A stretch of 64,000 bases of DNA from Thermoguttaceae bacterium. GTDB lineage: Bacteria; Planctomycetota; Planctomycetia; Pirellulales; Thermoguttaceae. The stretch lies in NCBI GenBank assembly GCA_017434455.1, contig JAFRFG010000003.1:1-64000 (forward strand). The letters are read 5' to 3'. A program made the translations under genes and the position numbers. The notes under the pieces are model-generated. The model did no database searches. It was given only the letters and a program-made list of their open reading frames with translations, and had not been told where the DNA came from. Positions within the stretch are counted from its first letter, which is position 1, and each line of letters opens with the position of its first letter. Below, in pieces: positions 25,401 to 33,638 of this stretch.

Positions 25401-25817
25401 ATGGACGACATAAAAAATCTGCTTATGGAACTGTGCAAAGATATTATGGACGATATGGCGGGCGATCCGGGCCATAGTTTACTCGGGACTCCGCCGAGGG
25501 TCTTTTATCTCGATTTCTCCCAAGGGGAAGGCGAGTCCGGCGATCCCCAGGAAACATATCGATACGAGAACGGCTCGCTGGAGAAGGTGAAACCGGGAGC
25601 GGGGAGAAAAACCGACTCGGAAGTGGAAAGGGTGATGGAATCGCGTCGGAGTTATTACTCGGAGGGGAGCTTCTCTATTAGGATCGACAAGAAAAACAAG
25701 TACGCCTACATGAGCTTTCAGGTGGGACCGCTCTTTGGCCGAGGGTACCGGTATAAAATCGTGACCACAGAAAGCGGCAACACGCTCGGTGAAGAGGAGA
25801 AACTCTGGATATCATAG
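25401..25817 (+). CDS. Small orphan protein, tandem copy 2
   Basis: A 138-residue paralog of the preceding gene, starting MDDIKNLLMELCKDIMD and sharing RVFYLDFSQ, ETYRYENGSLEKVKPG, KKNKYAYMSFQVGPLFGRGY and a C-terminus GNTLGEEEKLW. The region between (TDSEVERVMESRRS) carries an insertion relative to copy 1. The ribosome-binding leader (TTTTTGAGGAGAGATTCGT) is also shared with copy 1. No function can be assigned. Confidence 0.75.
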   Translation: MDDIKNLLMELCKDIMDDMAGDPGHSLLGTPPRVFYLDFSQGEGESGDPQETYRYENGSLEKVKPGAGRKTDSEVERVMESRRSYYSEGSFSIRIDKKNKYAYMSFQVGPLFGRGYRYKIVTTESGNTLGEEEKLWIS

Positions 25818-25949
25818 CGCGGCCCTCGGCTTAGAGGGGCAGGGGACGAAGATCGGGACAGTTGAATCGCGGCGGCGCGCGGGGTATATTTTTCCGTGGG
25901 GGATGGGGGGAGAATCTATCCCGCCTGAACAAGAGCCGAAAGTGTTCCG

Positions 25950-27311
25950 ATGAGATCTTTGTTTGCCGCCGCGCTGACGCTGTGCTGGTTTGGCATGGCG
26001 CTCGGCCAAGATACCGATACCGGGGCGATCGCCCCCAATGAGGAAAAAATCGCCGCCGTCGCCGATGGGACGATACAAGAGGCGCTCGCCTCCTGGTGGG
26101 GGTTCAGCGCCGAAGACGCGACGCAATCGCTTCAGGCGGCGCTCGACAGCGGGGTGAAGACGCTGAGGGTCGATAAGCAAAGCGCCCCCTGGACCGTGAC
26201 GCCGCTGACGATCCCGAGCGATATCGAGGTGGTGATCGACCCCGGCGTGACGATTCAAGCGAAAGAGGGGGAGTTTCGGTCACTCGGCGCGTCGCTTCTG
26301 TCGATCGACCAACAAAAGAATGTCGTCATCCGCGGGGGCGGCGACTCGGTCCTGCTCATGCGCAAAAGCGATTATCACAAGGAACCTTACGAGAAGTCGG
26401 AGTGGCGGCACGGGATCACGATGACCGCCGTGAAGAATGTCCGGATCGAAAATTTAACGATCCGTTCCACCGGCGGGGACGGGATCTATGTCGGGGCGGG
26501 GAACGACGGGGCGCCGTGCGAGGACGTGACGATCCGCGATGTCTTCTGCGACGACAACAACCGCCAGGGGATCTCGGTCATCTCGGCGCGGAACCTTTTG
26601 ATCGAGAAGTGCGTTCTGTCGAATACCCGCGGCACCGCCCCGGAAGCGGGGATCGACTTTGAGCCGAACTACCCCAGCGAATGCTTGGTCAACTGCGTGA
26701 TGCGCGACTGCGTCCTCGACAACAACCAGGGGTGCGGCATCGCCCTGTGGCTCGGCCAGCTGGAAGGGGGCGTTTCCGAGCCGATCTCCCTGACGTTCGA
26801 AAGGTGTGTGTGCCGCGGCAACAAGCTGAACGGTTACTTTGAGGGATTCTTTCATCACCACGACAAAGTCCTCGAGGGGAACATCACCGTGAGGGACTGC
26901 CTCTTTGCGGGGAATGGGGACCACGCGGTTCGTCTGTTCTCCAAAAGCCCCGACGCGCACGCCTTCTGTCTGGAAAATGTCACTATCGATATGACCGGCG
27001 CCGGCGAGGATGTCAGTCCGTTTGGTTTCTTCTCCAAGACCTATCTCGACGAGCCACCTGTCCGCCGCCCGGTCGGCGGGATGGTCTGGGAGAATCTTAC
27101 CGTTATCAATCCCGAGGACCGTCCGCTGATCTGGTACCGCGACGATTCCAGCAACGGCTTCGGGCTGTTTGATATCACCGGGAACGTGACGATGAAGAAA
27201 AGCGCCGACGATCCCGGCGAGGAGATCATGATCGACCAGCAGTGGCTTTCCGAGCACTTCCCGGGAGTCCGCGAGCCGAAGGATCCGGAGGAAAAACCGA
27301 CCGAGGAATAA
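25950..27311 (+). CDS. Exported parallel beta-helix protein, copy 1
   Basis: A 453-residue protein with a signal peptide (MRSLFAAALTLCWFGMALG, then QDTD). After a conserved N-terminal cap (GAIAPNEEKIAAVADG, ASWWGFSAEDATQSLQAAL, a pectate-lyase-superfamily style entry), the body is a right-handed parallel beta-helix (PbH1 repeats) with stacked Asn/Asp-rich rungs: NVRIENLTIRSTGGDGIYVG, CDDNNRQGISVISARNLLIE, SNTRGTAPEAGIDFEPN. It ends with an acidic Pro/Glu tail (PKDPEEKPTEE). Such folds usually belong to polysaccharide lyases, hydrolases or epimerases, but no catalytic signature is clear. First of three tandem paralogs, 33 bases before the next. Confidence 0.88.
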   Translation: MRSLFAAALTLCWFGMALGQDTDTGAIAPNEEKIAAVADGTIQEALASWWGFSAEDATQSLQAALDSGVKTLRVDKQSAPWTVTPLTIPSDIEVVIDPGVTIQAKEGEFRSLGASLLSIDQQKNVVIRGGGDSVLLMRKSDYHKEPYEKSEWRHGITMTAVKNVRIENLTIRSTGGDGIYVGAGNDGAPCEDVTIRDVFCDDNNRQGISVISARNLLIEKCVLSNTRGTAPEAGIDFEPNYPSECLVNCVMRDCVLDNNQGCGIALWLGQLEGGVSEPISLTFERCVCRGNKLNGYFEGFFHHHDKVLEGNITVRDCLFAGNGDHAVRLFSKSPDAHAFCLENVTIDMTGAGEDVSPFGFFSKTYLDEPPVRRPVGGMVWENLTVINPEDRPLIWYRDDSSNGFGLFDITGNVTMKKSADDPGEEIMIDQQWLSEHFPGVREPKDPEEKPTEE

Positions 27312-27344
27312 TAACAACATCCGAAGAATCTAAGGAAAATACCG

Positions 27345-28709
27345 ATGAGAAAGATTTGTGTTTTCGCTCTTATGCTTTTGGCCTTCGCCGCGGCGCGGGC
27401 TCAGGAAAATGGCGCGGGAAATATCCCCCCCAACGAGGAAAGAATCGCCGCCGTGGCCGACGGGTCGATACAAGAGGCGCTTGCCTCCTGGTGGGGATTC
27501 AACGCCGAAGACGCGACGCAATCGCTTCAGGCGGCGCTCGACAGCGGGGTGAGGACGCTTCGGATCGATAAGCAAAGCGCCCCGTGGACCGTGACGCCGC
27601 TGACGGTCCCCAGCGACATCGAGGTGGTAATCGACCCCGGCGTGACGATCCTGGCCAAGGAAGGGGCGTTCCGGGGAAAGACCGATTTCCTCTTCTCGGT
27701 GCCGTACCGAAAGAATGTCGTCATCCGCGGGGGAGGCGAAGACTCGGTCCTGCTTATGCGCAAGAGCGATTACCACCAAGATCCGTATGAAAAGTCGGAA
27801 TGGCGGCACGGTATTTGCCTTAGGGCCGTGAAGAACGTTCGGATCGAAAACCTGGTGATCCGCTCCACCGGCGGGGACGGGATCTATCTGGGGGCGGGGA
27901 AAGAGGGCGCCCCGTGCGAGGACGTGACGATCCGCAATGTGATCTGCGACGACAACAACCGCCAGGGGATCTCGGTCATCTCGGCGAAGAATCTCTTGAT
28001 CGAGAATTGTGTCTTGTCGAATACCCGCGGTACCGCGCCGGAATCGGGGATCGACTTTGAGCCGAACGCCGCCAACGAGTGCCTGATCAACTGCGTGATG
28101 CGCGGCTGCGTGATGGAGAACAACGCCGGGGACGGGATCGAGCTTTGGCTCGGTCAGCTCAAGGGGGGTATTTCCGCGCCGCTTTCGCTGACCTTTGAAA
28201 ACTGCCTGTGCCGGAACAACGACCGAAGCGGTTACTTTGAGGAATTCCTTCATCACGACGGCAAAGTGCTCGAGGGGGAGATATCGCTGAAGAATTGCCG
28301 GTTGGCCGGCAATCACCGCTCGGCGATCCGCCTTTACTCCAAGAGTCCCGACGCGCACGCCTTCACCCTGGAGAATGTCACCGTCGATATGACGGGGGCC
28401 GATAAGAAGTTCCCGGCGATCGCGATGGCGAGCACAAAGGTCTCGAACCATCCGCCGGTCCGCCGTCCGGTGGGTGGGATGGTCTGGAATAATGTGACGA
28501 TCATCGTTCCCGAGGGGCAGACCCCCATCTGGTACCGCGACGATACGGGAAGCGGCTTCGGTCTGTTCGATATCACCGGGACGATCACGGTGAAACAAAG
28601 CGCCGACGATCCCGGCGAGACGATCACGATCGACCAGCAGTGGCTCTGCGAACACTTCCCGGGGATCCGCGAGCCGAAGGAGCCGGAAGAAAAACCGGCC
28701 GAAGAATAA
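27345..28709 (+). CDS. Exported parallel beta-helix protein, copy 2
   Basis: A 454-residue paralog, with signal peptide MRKICVFALMLLAFAAARA, the same cap (ASWWGFNAEDATQSLQAAL) and the same beta-helix rungs (GGDGIYLGAGKEGAPCEDVT, CDDNNRQGISVISAKNLLIE). The C-terminal region GLFDITGTITVKQSADDPGE, the IDQQWL block and the PKEPEEKPAEE tail are retained. Differences cluster in the loops between rungs (for example ADKKFPAIAMASTKV), where substrate contacts would lie. It is co-oriented, with 30 bases to the next copy. Confidence 0.88.
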   Translation: MRKICVFALMLLAFAAARAQENGAGNIPPNEERIAAVADGSIQEALASWWGFNAEDATQSLQAALDSGVRTLRIDKQSAPWTVTPLTVPSDIEVVIDPGVTILAKEGAFRGKTDFLFSVPYRKNVVIRGGGEDSVLLMRKSDYHQDPYEKSEWRHGICLRAVKNVRIENLVIRSTGGDGIYLGAGKEGAPCEDVTIRNVICDDNNRQGISVISAKNLLIENCVLSNTRGTAPESGIDFEPNAANECLINCVMRGCVMENNAGDGIELWLGQLKGGISAPLSLTFENCLCRNNDRSGYFEEFLHHDGKVLEGEISLKNCRLAGNHRSAIRLYSKSPDAHAFTLENVTVDMTGADKKFPAIAMASTKVSNHPPVRRPVGGMVWNNVTIIVPEGQTPIWYRDDTGSGFGLFDITGTITVKQSADDPGETITIDQQWLCEHFPGIREPKEPEEKPAEE

Positions 28710-28739
28710 CAATATCCGAAGAATCGAGGAAAAATACCG

Positions 28740-30083
28740 ATGAGAAAGATTTGCGTTTTCGCTCTTACGCTTTTGGCCTTCGCCGCGGCGTCGGCTCAGG
28801 AAAACAGTGCGGGGGTGATCGCCCCCAACGAGGAAAAGATCGCCGCCGTGGCCGATGGGTCGATACAAGAGGCGCTCGCCTCCTGGTGGGGATTTAATCC
28901 CGAAGACGCGACCGCGTCGCTCCAGGCGGCGCTCGACAGCGGGGTGAAGGTGCTGAGGATCGATAAGCAGAGCGTCCCGTGGAACGTCACGCCGCTGACG
29001 ATCCCGAGCAATATCGAGATCGTCCTCGATTCCGGGGTGACGGTGCAGGCCAAAAAGGGGGAGTTCCAAGCGCTCGGCGCGTCGCTGATGTCGATCAAAA
29101 ACCAAGAGAATGTCGTGATCCGCGGGGGCGTGGACTCGGTTTTGCTCATGCGCAAAAGCGATTATCACCAAGAGCCGTACAAAAAGTCGGAGTGGCGGCA
29201 CGGGATATCGATGACGACCGCGAAGAATGTCCTCATTGAGGATTTACAGATCCGCTCCACCGGGGGGGATGGGATCTATGTCGGCGTGGCGGGGGATAAA
29301 GGGGCGCCGAGCGAGAATATCACGATCCGCCGCGTCGTCTGTGACGACAACAACCGGCAGGGGATATCGGTCATCTCGGTGAAGAACCTTTTGATCGAGG
29401 GGTGTGTCCTGTCGAATACACGCGGTACGGCCCCCGCCGCCGGGATCGACTTCGAGCCGAATCACGCCGACGAATACCTGGTCAACTGCGTGATGCGCGA
29501 CTGTATCGTGGAGAACAACGCCGGTGTCGGAATCGAGCTTTGGCTCGGCTCGCTCAAAGGGGGGATCGCCGAGCCGATCTCGCTGAGGTTCGAGAACTGC
29601 GTCAGCCGAAACAACAGCCACGGTTATTACGAAGCGTTTTTCCACTACGACAATAAGGTGATCGAAGGGGAGGTTACGCTCAAGAACTGTCTCTTCGCGG
29701 GGAATAAAGGGGACGCGGTTTACTGCCAGTCCAAAAGCCCCGACGCGCACGCCTTCACGCTGGAGAATGTCACCATCGACATGACGGGGGTCGGAGCCGA
29801 CCGGGCGCCGATTCGCCTGGTCTGTCCCGCCGACAACGAAAAGCGCCCGCCGATCCGCCGCCCGATCGGCGGAATGGTCTGGGACGGCGTGACGGTGATC
29901 GCTCCGGACGGGCGCGCGCCGGTGGTCTTTACCGACGATACGGGCCGCGGCTTCGGGCTGTTCGATATCACCGGGACGATCACGGTAAAGCAAAGCGCCG
30001 ATGACCCGGGCGAGACGATCACGGTCGATGAAAAGTGGCTCTCGGAGAATTTCCCGGGAGTCCGCGAGCCGAAAGAGGAGTGA
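28740..30083 (+). CDS. Exported parallel beta-helix protein, copy 3
   Basis: A 447-residue paralog whose first 19 residues (MRKICVFALTLLAFAAASA) nearly equal those of copy 2, showing that copies 2 and 3 are the youngest pair. It keeps the cap and the rung pattern (STGGDGIYVGVAGDKGAPSE, CDDNNRQGISVISVKNLLIE) but has lost the Pro/Glu tail, ending VREPKEE. The segment GVGADRAPIRLVCPADNEKR replaces the corresponding loop of the others. A bidirectional terminator follows. Confidence 0.88.
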   Translation: MRKICVFALTLLAFAAASAQENSAGVIAPNEEKIAAVADGSIQEALASWWGFNPEDATASLQAALDSGVKVLRIDKQSVPWNVTPLTIPSNIEIVLDSGVTVQAKKGEFQALGASLMSIKNQENVVIRGGVDSVLLMRKSDYHQEPYKKSEWRHGISMTTAKNVLIEDLQIRSTGGDGIYVGVAGDKGAPSENITIRRVVCDDNNRQGISVISVKNLLIEGCVLSNTRGTAPAAGIDFEPNHADEYLVNCVMRDCIVENNAGVGIELWLGSLKGGIAEPISLRFENCVSRNNSHGYYEAFFHYDNKVIEGEVTLKNCLFAGNKGDAVYCQSKSPDAHAFTLENVTIDMTGVGADRAPIRLVCPADNEKRPPIRRPIGGMVWDGVTVIAPDGRAPVVFTDDTGRGFGLFDITGTITVKQSADDPGETITVDEKWLSENFPGVREPKEE

Positions 30084-30105
30084 GAAGGGGAAAAACGGAA
30101 AAGCG

Positions 30106-30138
30106 AAAAAAGCGCGAGATTTCTCTCGCGCTTTTTTT
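30106..30138. terminator. Bidirectional Rho-independent terminator
   Basis: The stem GCGCGAGA/TCTCGCGC (30112-30119 and 30124-30131) has a TTTC loop, six A before and seven T after it. It serves the beta-helix operon (+) and the heme protein gene (-). Confidence 0.9.
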
Positions 30139-30157
30139 ATTTTACCGGCCGTCAGCG

Positions 30158-30906
30158 TTAGTTGACCGAGCCGCCGAAGACAGCGTGGCAGGTGGTGTTG
30201 CAGGTCGCCTCGATCTCTTTGTGAGCCGCCTGGAAGGCGTCGAACGTCCCGGAGCCGTCCTTCAGATCGACCGCGGCGCGGTTGGCCGCCATCGCGGCGT
30301 CGTAGAGACGGCCGCAGAACTCCTGCCACTGGGCGTCCTCATCCGGGGCGAGCGTATCGCCGACGTTCGGACGGCACCCCTGGGCGATAACCGCCAGAGT
30401 CGCGGTCGAGCCGATCACCTTATCGAGATTCCCCGAGCGGGTCAGGGTCTTTTCGTTCTTCCCCAGCCGCTTGATTTCGGTGGTGATATTCGGCAGGCCC
30501 TTTTTCATGACCGGGCCGAGGTCGGCGACTTTGGTCCAGGCCAGATCGCCGCCGTCCGCCCCGGTGAACGACGCCTTCAGGTCGGCGGCGGTGGTCTTCG
30601 CGTCGGCGAGGGACTGTACCTTCGAGGCGCTTTCGGCGGCGGAGACGATCGCCGAAGCGGACGCTTTATAGGGGGAATCCTCCGGGGAAAGACCGACGGC
30701 CAGCGCCAGAAGGGCGATGATATTGGTGTCCCGATAAAAAGAACCGACCCCGTCCTCGAAGTTCGGATTCACCGAGAGGTCTTCGAGATCGCGGTCGATC
30801 TTTTTGAGGTAGAGGTCCAGCTGGGAGGAAAGAACCTCGGCCGGGGGGAGCGCGACGGAAGCGTCCGCCGCGTACTTAGGCGCGGCGGGAGCCGTTAAAA
30901 AAAAAA
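30158..30906 (-). CDS. Cytochrome c'-like domain, 3' part of a frameshifted gene
   Basis: The frame is open from the T tract at 30906 down to the stop at 30158 and encodes about 248 residues. There is no ATG near its start and no ribosome binding site; the first GTG, at 30772, falls inside a continuous helix-rich sequence, so this part cannot be translated alone. It begins with an Ala/Pro-rich stretch (TAPAAPKYAADASVALPPAE), continues with helices (SQLDLYLKKIDRDLEDLSVN) and ends with a single heme motif, CNTTCH, twelve residues from the C-terminus (then AVFGGSVN). A C-terminal CxxCH on a four-helix protein is the layout of class II cytochrome c'. It belongs to the lipoprotein frame just upstream, shifted by one base. 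Confidence 0.75.
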
Positions 30907-31284
30907 GGCGGCGGAGACTTTGTCGGTGTCGTCCTCTTGAATGTCGATCGTCACCGGTTCGGTCGGGGCGTCGCCGGTCGTCATCTCGACGGAGAATCCG
31001 ACGTCGCCGGTCGTCCCCTGGATCGTCATGGGGGCGTCGCCGGTGGTTCCCTGGATCATAATCGGGGCGTCGCCGGTCGTCATCGCGCCGGAAGCGTCGT
31101 CGGCGGCCGGGGCGCTGAACGCCTCTTCCAGGTTGATGACCTCTTCAACCTCTTCGACACTCTGCTCGGCTACCGGGGTCGTTTCGTCGTCGACCGTGGT
31201 GGTGACCGGCTTTTGCTGGCAGCCGACCACCAGGCAGAGGGTCAGCAGCGAACAGAGCGAAGCTAACTGAGCGAACGATTTCAT
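30895..31284 (-). CDS. Lipoprotein with TGDAP repeats, 5' part of a frameshifted gene
   Basis: 129 codons. Residues 1-22 are a lipoprotein signal (SLCSLLTLCLVVGC; lipobox LVVGC), so the mature protein is anchored at a membrane surface. An acidic linker follows (VDDETTPVAEQSVEEVEEV), then an imperfect repeat of TTGDAPxxIQG-type units (about residues 68-110). The frame ends KVSAAFFF and stops at a TAA made by ten T followed by AA. An eleventh T would join it to the heme domain as one protein of about 375 residues. This is either a phase-variable or slippage-decoded gene, or a sequencing or true indel error. Confidence 0.75.
   Translation of the reverse strand: MKSFAQLASLCSLLTLCLVVGCQQKPVTTTVDDETTPVAEQSVEEVEEVINLEEAFSAPAADDASGAMTTGDAPIMIQGTTGDAPMTIQGTTGDVGFSVEMTTGDAPTEPVTIDIQEDDTDKVSAAFFF
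30897..30906 (-). other. Slippery T10 tract joining the two frames
   Basis: Ten consecutive T on the coding (minus) strand, followed by AACG. A -1 slip here converts the stop TAA into TTA ACG and continues into the cytochrome frame. The tract length also suits polymerase slippage. Confidence 0.7.
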
Positions 31285-31416
31285 AGGGAAACTCCTTTTA
31301 TTCGCGTGGGAGATATTGTTTTTTTGCCTATGTTTTTTGCCGCGGGGGCAAAATCTATCTATTTTATTATAACCAAAAAACGCCGGGGGGAGAATTCCCC
31401 TTTTGGGGGGATTTTT

Positions 31417-32274
31417 TCACTCGTCGGGGTCGTCGCCCGGGCCGTCGGCGATAAGGGCGGCTAAACCGCGCAGGTTCTTGAAATAATCCCCCTCCAGGGG
31501 CGAATGGACCCGAACGGGGACGCCGGTCTGATCGGCGACCGAGCGGATCTGTGCCTGCGAAAATTCCGGCTGGGCGATGATTACCCGGACATGGCGATCC
31601 TGTACCCGGCGGATCCAATCGGCCATCTCGCGCGGGGAGGGATCGTGTCCCTCGTTTTCGAAGGCGATCTGCTCTAAGCCGAATTGGCGGCAGAAGTAGC
31701 CGTAGGCGGGGTGAAAGACGTACAGCTCGCGGGTCGGCGAGGAGGCGACCGCGGCGGTGATCTCTTCTTCCAGGGCGGTGAGGCGCTCGGTCAAATCGGC
31801 GGCGCGTCGGGAGATCTCCTCGGCCGCCTCGGGCGCGAGTTTCGCCAGTGAGTCGGCCATCGGGGCGAGCGCGTTTTTCATGATCGCCGGGCTCATCCAG
31901 ATGTGGGGGTCGGAGCTCTCGGCCTTTTCCGGGCGAAGGTCAATGACCTCGATATCGCCGGCTGAGCGGCCAGCGCTGGAACGCAGCCGCTCAAGAAGCG
32001 CCTCCTCCAGCGGAAAACCGATTCGGAAGAGAACACGGCTGTTGGCGACGCGCGCCAGCTGCGGGACCGTCAGGGCGAAGGTCTCGGGCTCCTGCCCGGC
32101 GGGGACAAGCGTCTCGACCTCGACGGCGCCGCCGGCCATTTCACGCAAAAAGAACGACACCGGCTCGACCGGGGCCAAGACACGCGCCTTGCCGGCCGGC
32201 TCGATCTTCGCGCAGCCGGCCGCCAGAACGGAAGGGAGAAGAGATATCAGGAAGGATCGGCGGGAGATCGGCAT
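31417..32274 (-). CDS. ZnuA/TroA-like metal-binding lipoprotein of an ABC importer
   Basis: A 285-residue solute-binding protein of the cluster A-I metal family (zinc or manganese uptake). The ATG at 32274 gives a signal with a Tat-style SRRSFL and a lipobox LAAGC; a GTG at 32310 overlapping the upstream stop is an alternative start. Metal ligands are visible as His in DPHIWMSP, His in YVFHPAYGYFCRQFG and the NEGHDPSPREM block. The usual His-rich loop is missing, and the last ligand region has VHSPLEGDYF instead of the usual DPLG. No permease or ATPase gene is adjacent, so the rest of the importer must lie elsewhere. Confidence 0.88.
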   Translation of the reverse strand: MPISRRSFLISLLPSVLAAGCAKIEPAGKARVLAPVEPVSFFLREMAGGAVEVETLVPAGQEPETFALTVPQLARVANSRVLFRIGFPLEEALLERLRSSAGRSAGDIEVIDLRPEKAESSDPHIWMSPAIMKNALAPMADSLAKLAPEAAEEISRRAADLTERLTALEEEITAAVASSPTRELYVFHPAYGYFCRQFGLEQIAFENEGHDPSPREMADWIRRVQDRHVRVIIAQPEFSQAQIRSVADQTGVPVRVHSPLEGDYFKNLRGLAALIADGPGDDPDE

Positions 32275-32306
32275 AGAGGGGCCAGCGGTGATGGGGACGG
32301 TGGCGA

Positions 32307-33254
32307 TCACTTCTCGGGAGCGGCGTCGGTGTCGTCGTCGAGATCCCAGCCGTCGTCGCCGGTCTGGTCGCCCTCGGTTTCATCGTCGGTTTTGTCGTCG
32401 GTCGAGTCGTCGGAGCCCTTCAGCCAGCTGCCGAGCCGCTCGCCCAACCCAGCGCCCTTTTCATCGGGGTCTTTAAACTCTTTGCCGTCGTCTTTGACCT
32501 GGTCGTCGGCGTAGATATCGACAAACTTATTGCCGTGGGCGTCGAGCTTCGCGTTCTCCTCGGCCTGAATCCGGGCCTGCTTCCGGGCGATGCGCTGTTT
32601 GGTGATCGTCGAGAGCATCGGCTTGCCCAGCTCGTCGCTGAGGTAGATGTACCCGCCGAAAACGCGGGCGGCGGCTAAGTCCTCGGACTCGTCGGCGGGG
32701 AGTTCCGGTCCGGCCGTCGGCGAGATCGGGGGGACCATCGGGAGCGAGGCGTCCACGGTGCCGGAGGCGTCCGATTCGGACTGTTGGCGCGCGGGGGTCG
32801 TCAGGTCCTCACGGCCCTGGTCAACCTTCTTGCCGTAGAGGATCGCGCGGCGCTCGGCTACCCGGGCGTTCCACTCGGCGCGGACCGCCTGGCGAACCCG
32901 TTCCAGCTCCACGCGCTCGTATCCCTGGATGCGCATCAGGTGGCTCGGGACATCGATCCCCGCCCCGGCGGGGGTCAGCTCCGCCGCGGCGCCGGCGATA
33001 TACGCCTTGCGCGCCTCCTCGGGATTGCCGAGCCGCGCCCAGCACAGTCCGATGAAATATCGGTAGGCCGGGTTCTCGGGGGAAAGCTGGGCCGCGGCGT
33101 TGAAATACTCCATCGCCTCGGCGTACTGACCGCCGAAGAAGAGGTTGATCCCCTGGCTGTACCGGGCGACAGCGGAGGAATCATCGGCCGAGCAAAGGGC
33201 AGCCGCCGTAAAGAGGAGGATCGTCGAGAGGATCACGCGGATCGTCTGTCGCAT
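32307..33254 (-). CDS. Exported TPR protein with acidic C-terminal tail
   Basis: A 315-residue protein with a signal peptide (MRQTIRVILSTILLFTAAALCS). Residues ~28-95 hold about two tetratricopeptide repeats (YSQGINLFFGGQYAEAMEYF, AYRYFIGLCWARLGNPEEAR). A helical, charged middle (ERVELERVRQAVRAEWNARV) and a low-complexity Asp/Thr/Glu tail (DDSTDDKTDDETEGDQTGDD) follow. It probably scaffolds proteins in the periplasm. Its stop overlaps the possible GTG start of the metal-binding gene, which suggests one transcript. Function beyond protein binding is not evident. Confidence 0.8.
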   Translation of the reverse strand: MRQTIRVILSTILLFTAAALCSADDSSAVARYSQGINLFFGGQYAEAMEYFNAAAQLSPENPAYRYFIGLCWARLGNPEEARKAYIAGAAAELTPAGAGIDVPSHLMRIQGYERVELERVRQAVRAEWNARVAERRAILYGKKVDQGREDLTTPARQQSESDASGTVDASLPMVPPISPTAGPELPADESEDLAAARVFGGYIYLSDELGKPMLSTITKQRIARKQARIQAEENAKLDAHGNKFVDIYADDQVKDDGKEFKDPDEKGAGLGERLGSWLKGSDDSTDDKTDDETEGDQTGDDGWDLDDDTDAAPEK

Positions 33255-33638
33255 AATGAACTATCCTAATTTACTTAGTTTGCGCCGTTTGAACGTTTTT
33301 GGGGCGTACATTCGACAACGCTCCCGCCGCGGCGGCAAGCGAAAAAACTCCCTTATATAATAAACGATGAAAGCCGCGTGTGCAAGTTTCCCCCTTTCCA
33401 GCGCCGGTGATATTTCTCCCGGGAAGCCGAAAGTATCTATTTTAATGAATATAACGAACACGATACCGCGCGCCCCCCAAGATGCCGGCGGCATACCGAC
33501 GGCGCGCGGCCGGACTTTCGGCGGGCCGACTCTTTTTTTTCATGCCGGGGTATGTTAAAATCGAAGGTGAGGGAAAACGCCGTTTTTACGAACCGGCAAC
33601 GGGAATATCACGAACCAATAACGGAAGCGAGAGTTAAA
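33255..33638. promoter_or_regulatory. Divergent intergenic region
   Basis: About 380 bases between the TPR gene (-) and the Gfo/Idh gene (+). A TATAAT occurs on the plus strand at 33356-33361, but it is about 280 bases from the plus-strand start. A 63-codon frame at 33367-33558 has no ribosome binding site and no similarity I recognise. No operator-like palindrome stands out. Confidence 0.4.

Noticed and set aside
27330..29201. 623-codon minus-strand frame across two beta-helix genes
   Set aside because: It crosses a gene boundary, and its repeats simply mirror the tandem paralogs on the plus strand.
30158..30772. Cytochrome-like domain as a separate gene starting at the GTG at 30772
   Set aside because: No ribosome binding site, the frame is open and protein-like well upstream of that GTG, and it begins in the middle of a helical stretch.
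33367..33558. 63-codon plus-strand frame between the TPR and Gfo genes
   Set aside because: No ribosome binding site, no similarity I recognise, and it lies in a region that should hold divergent promoters.
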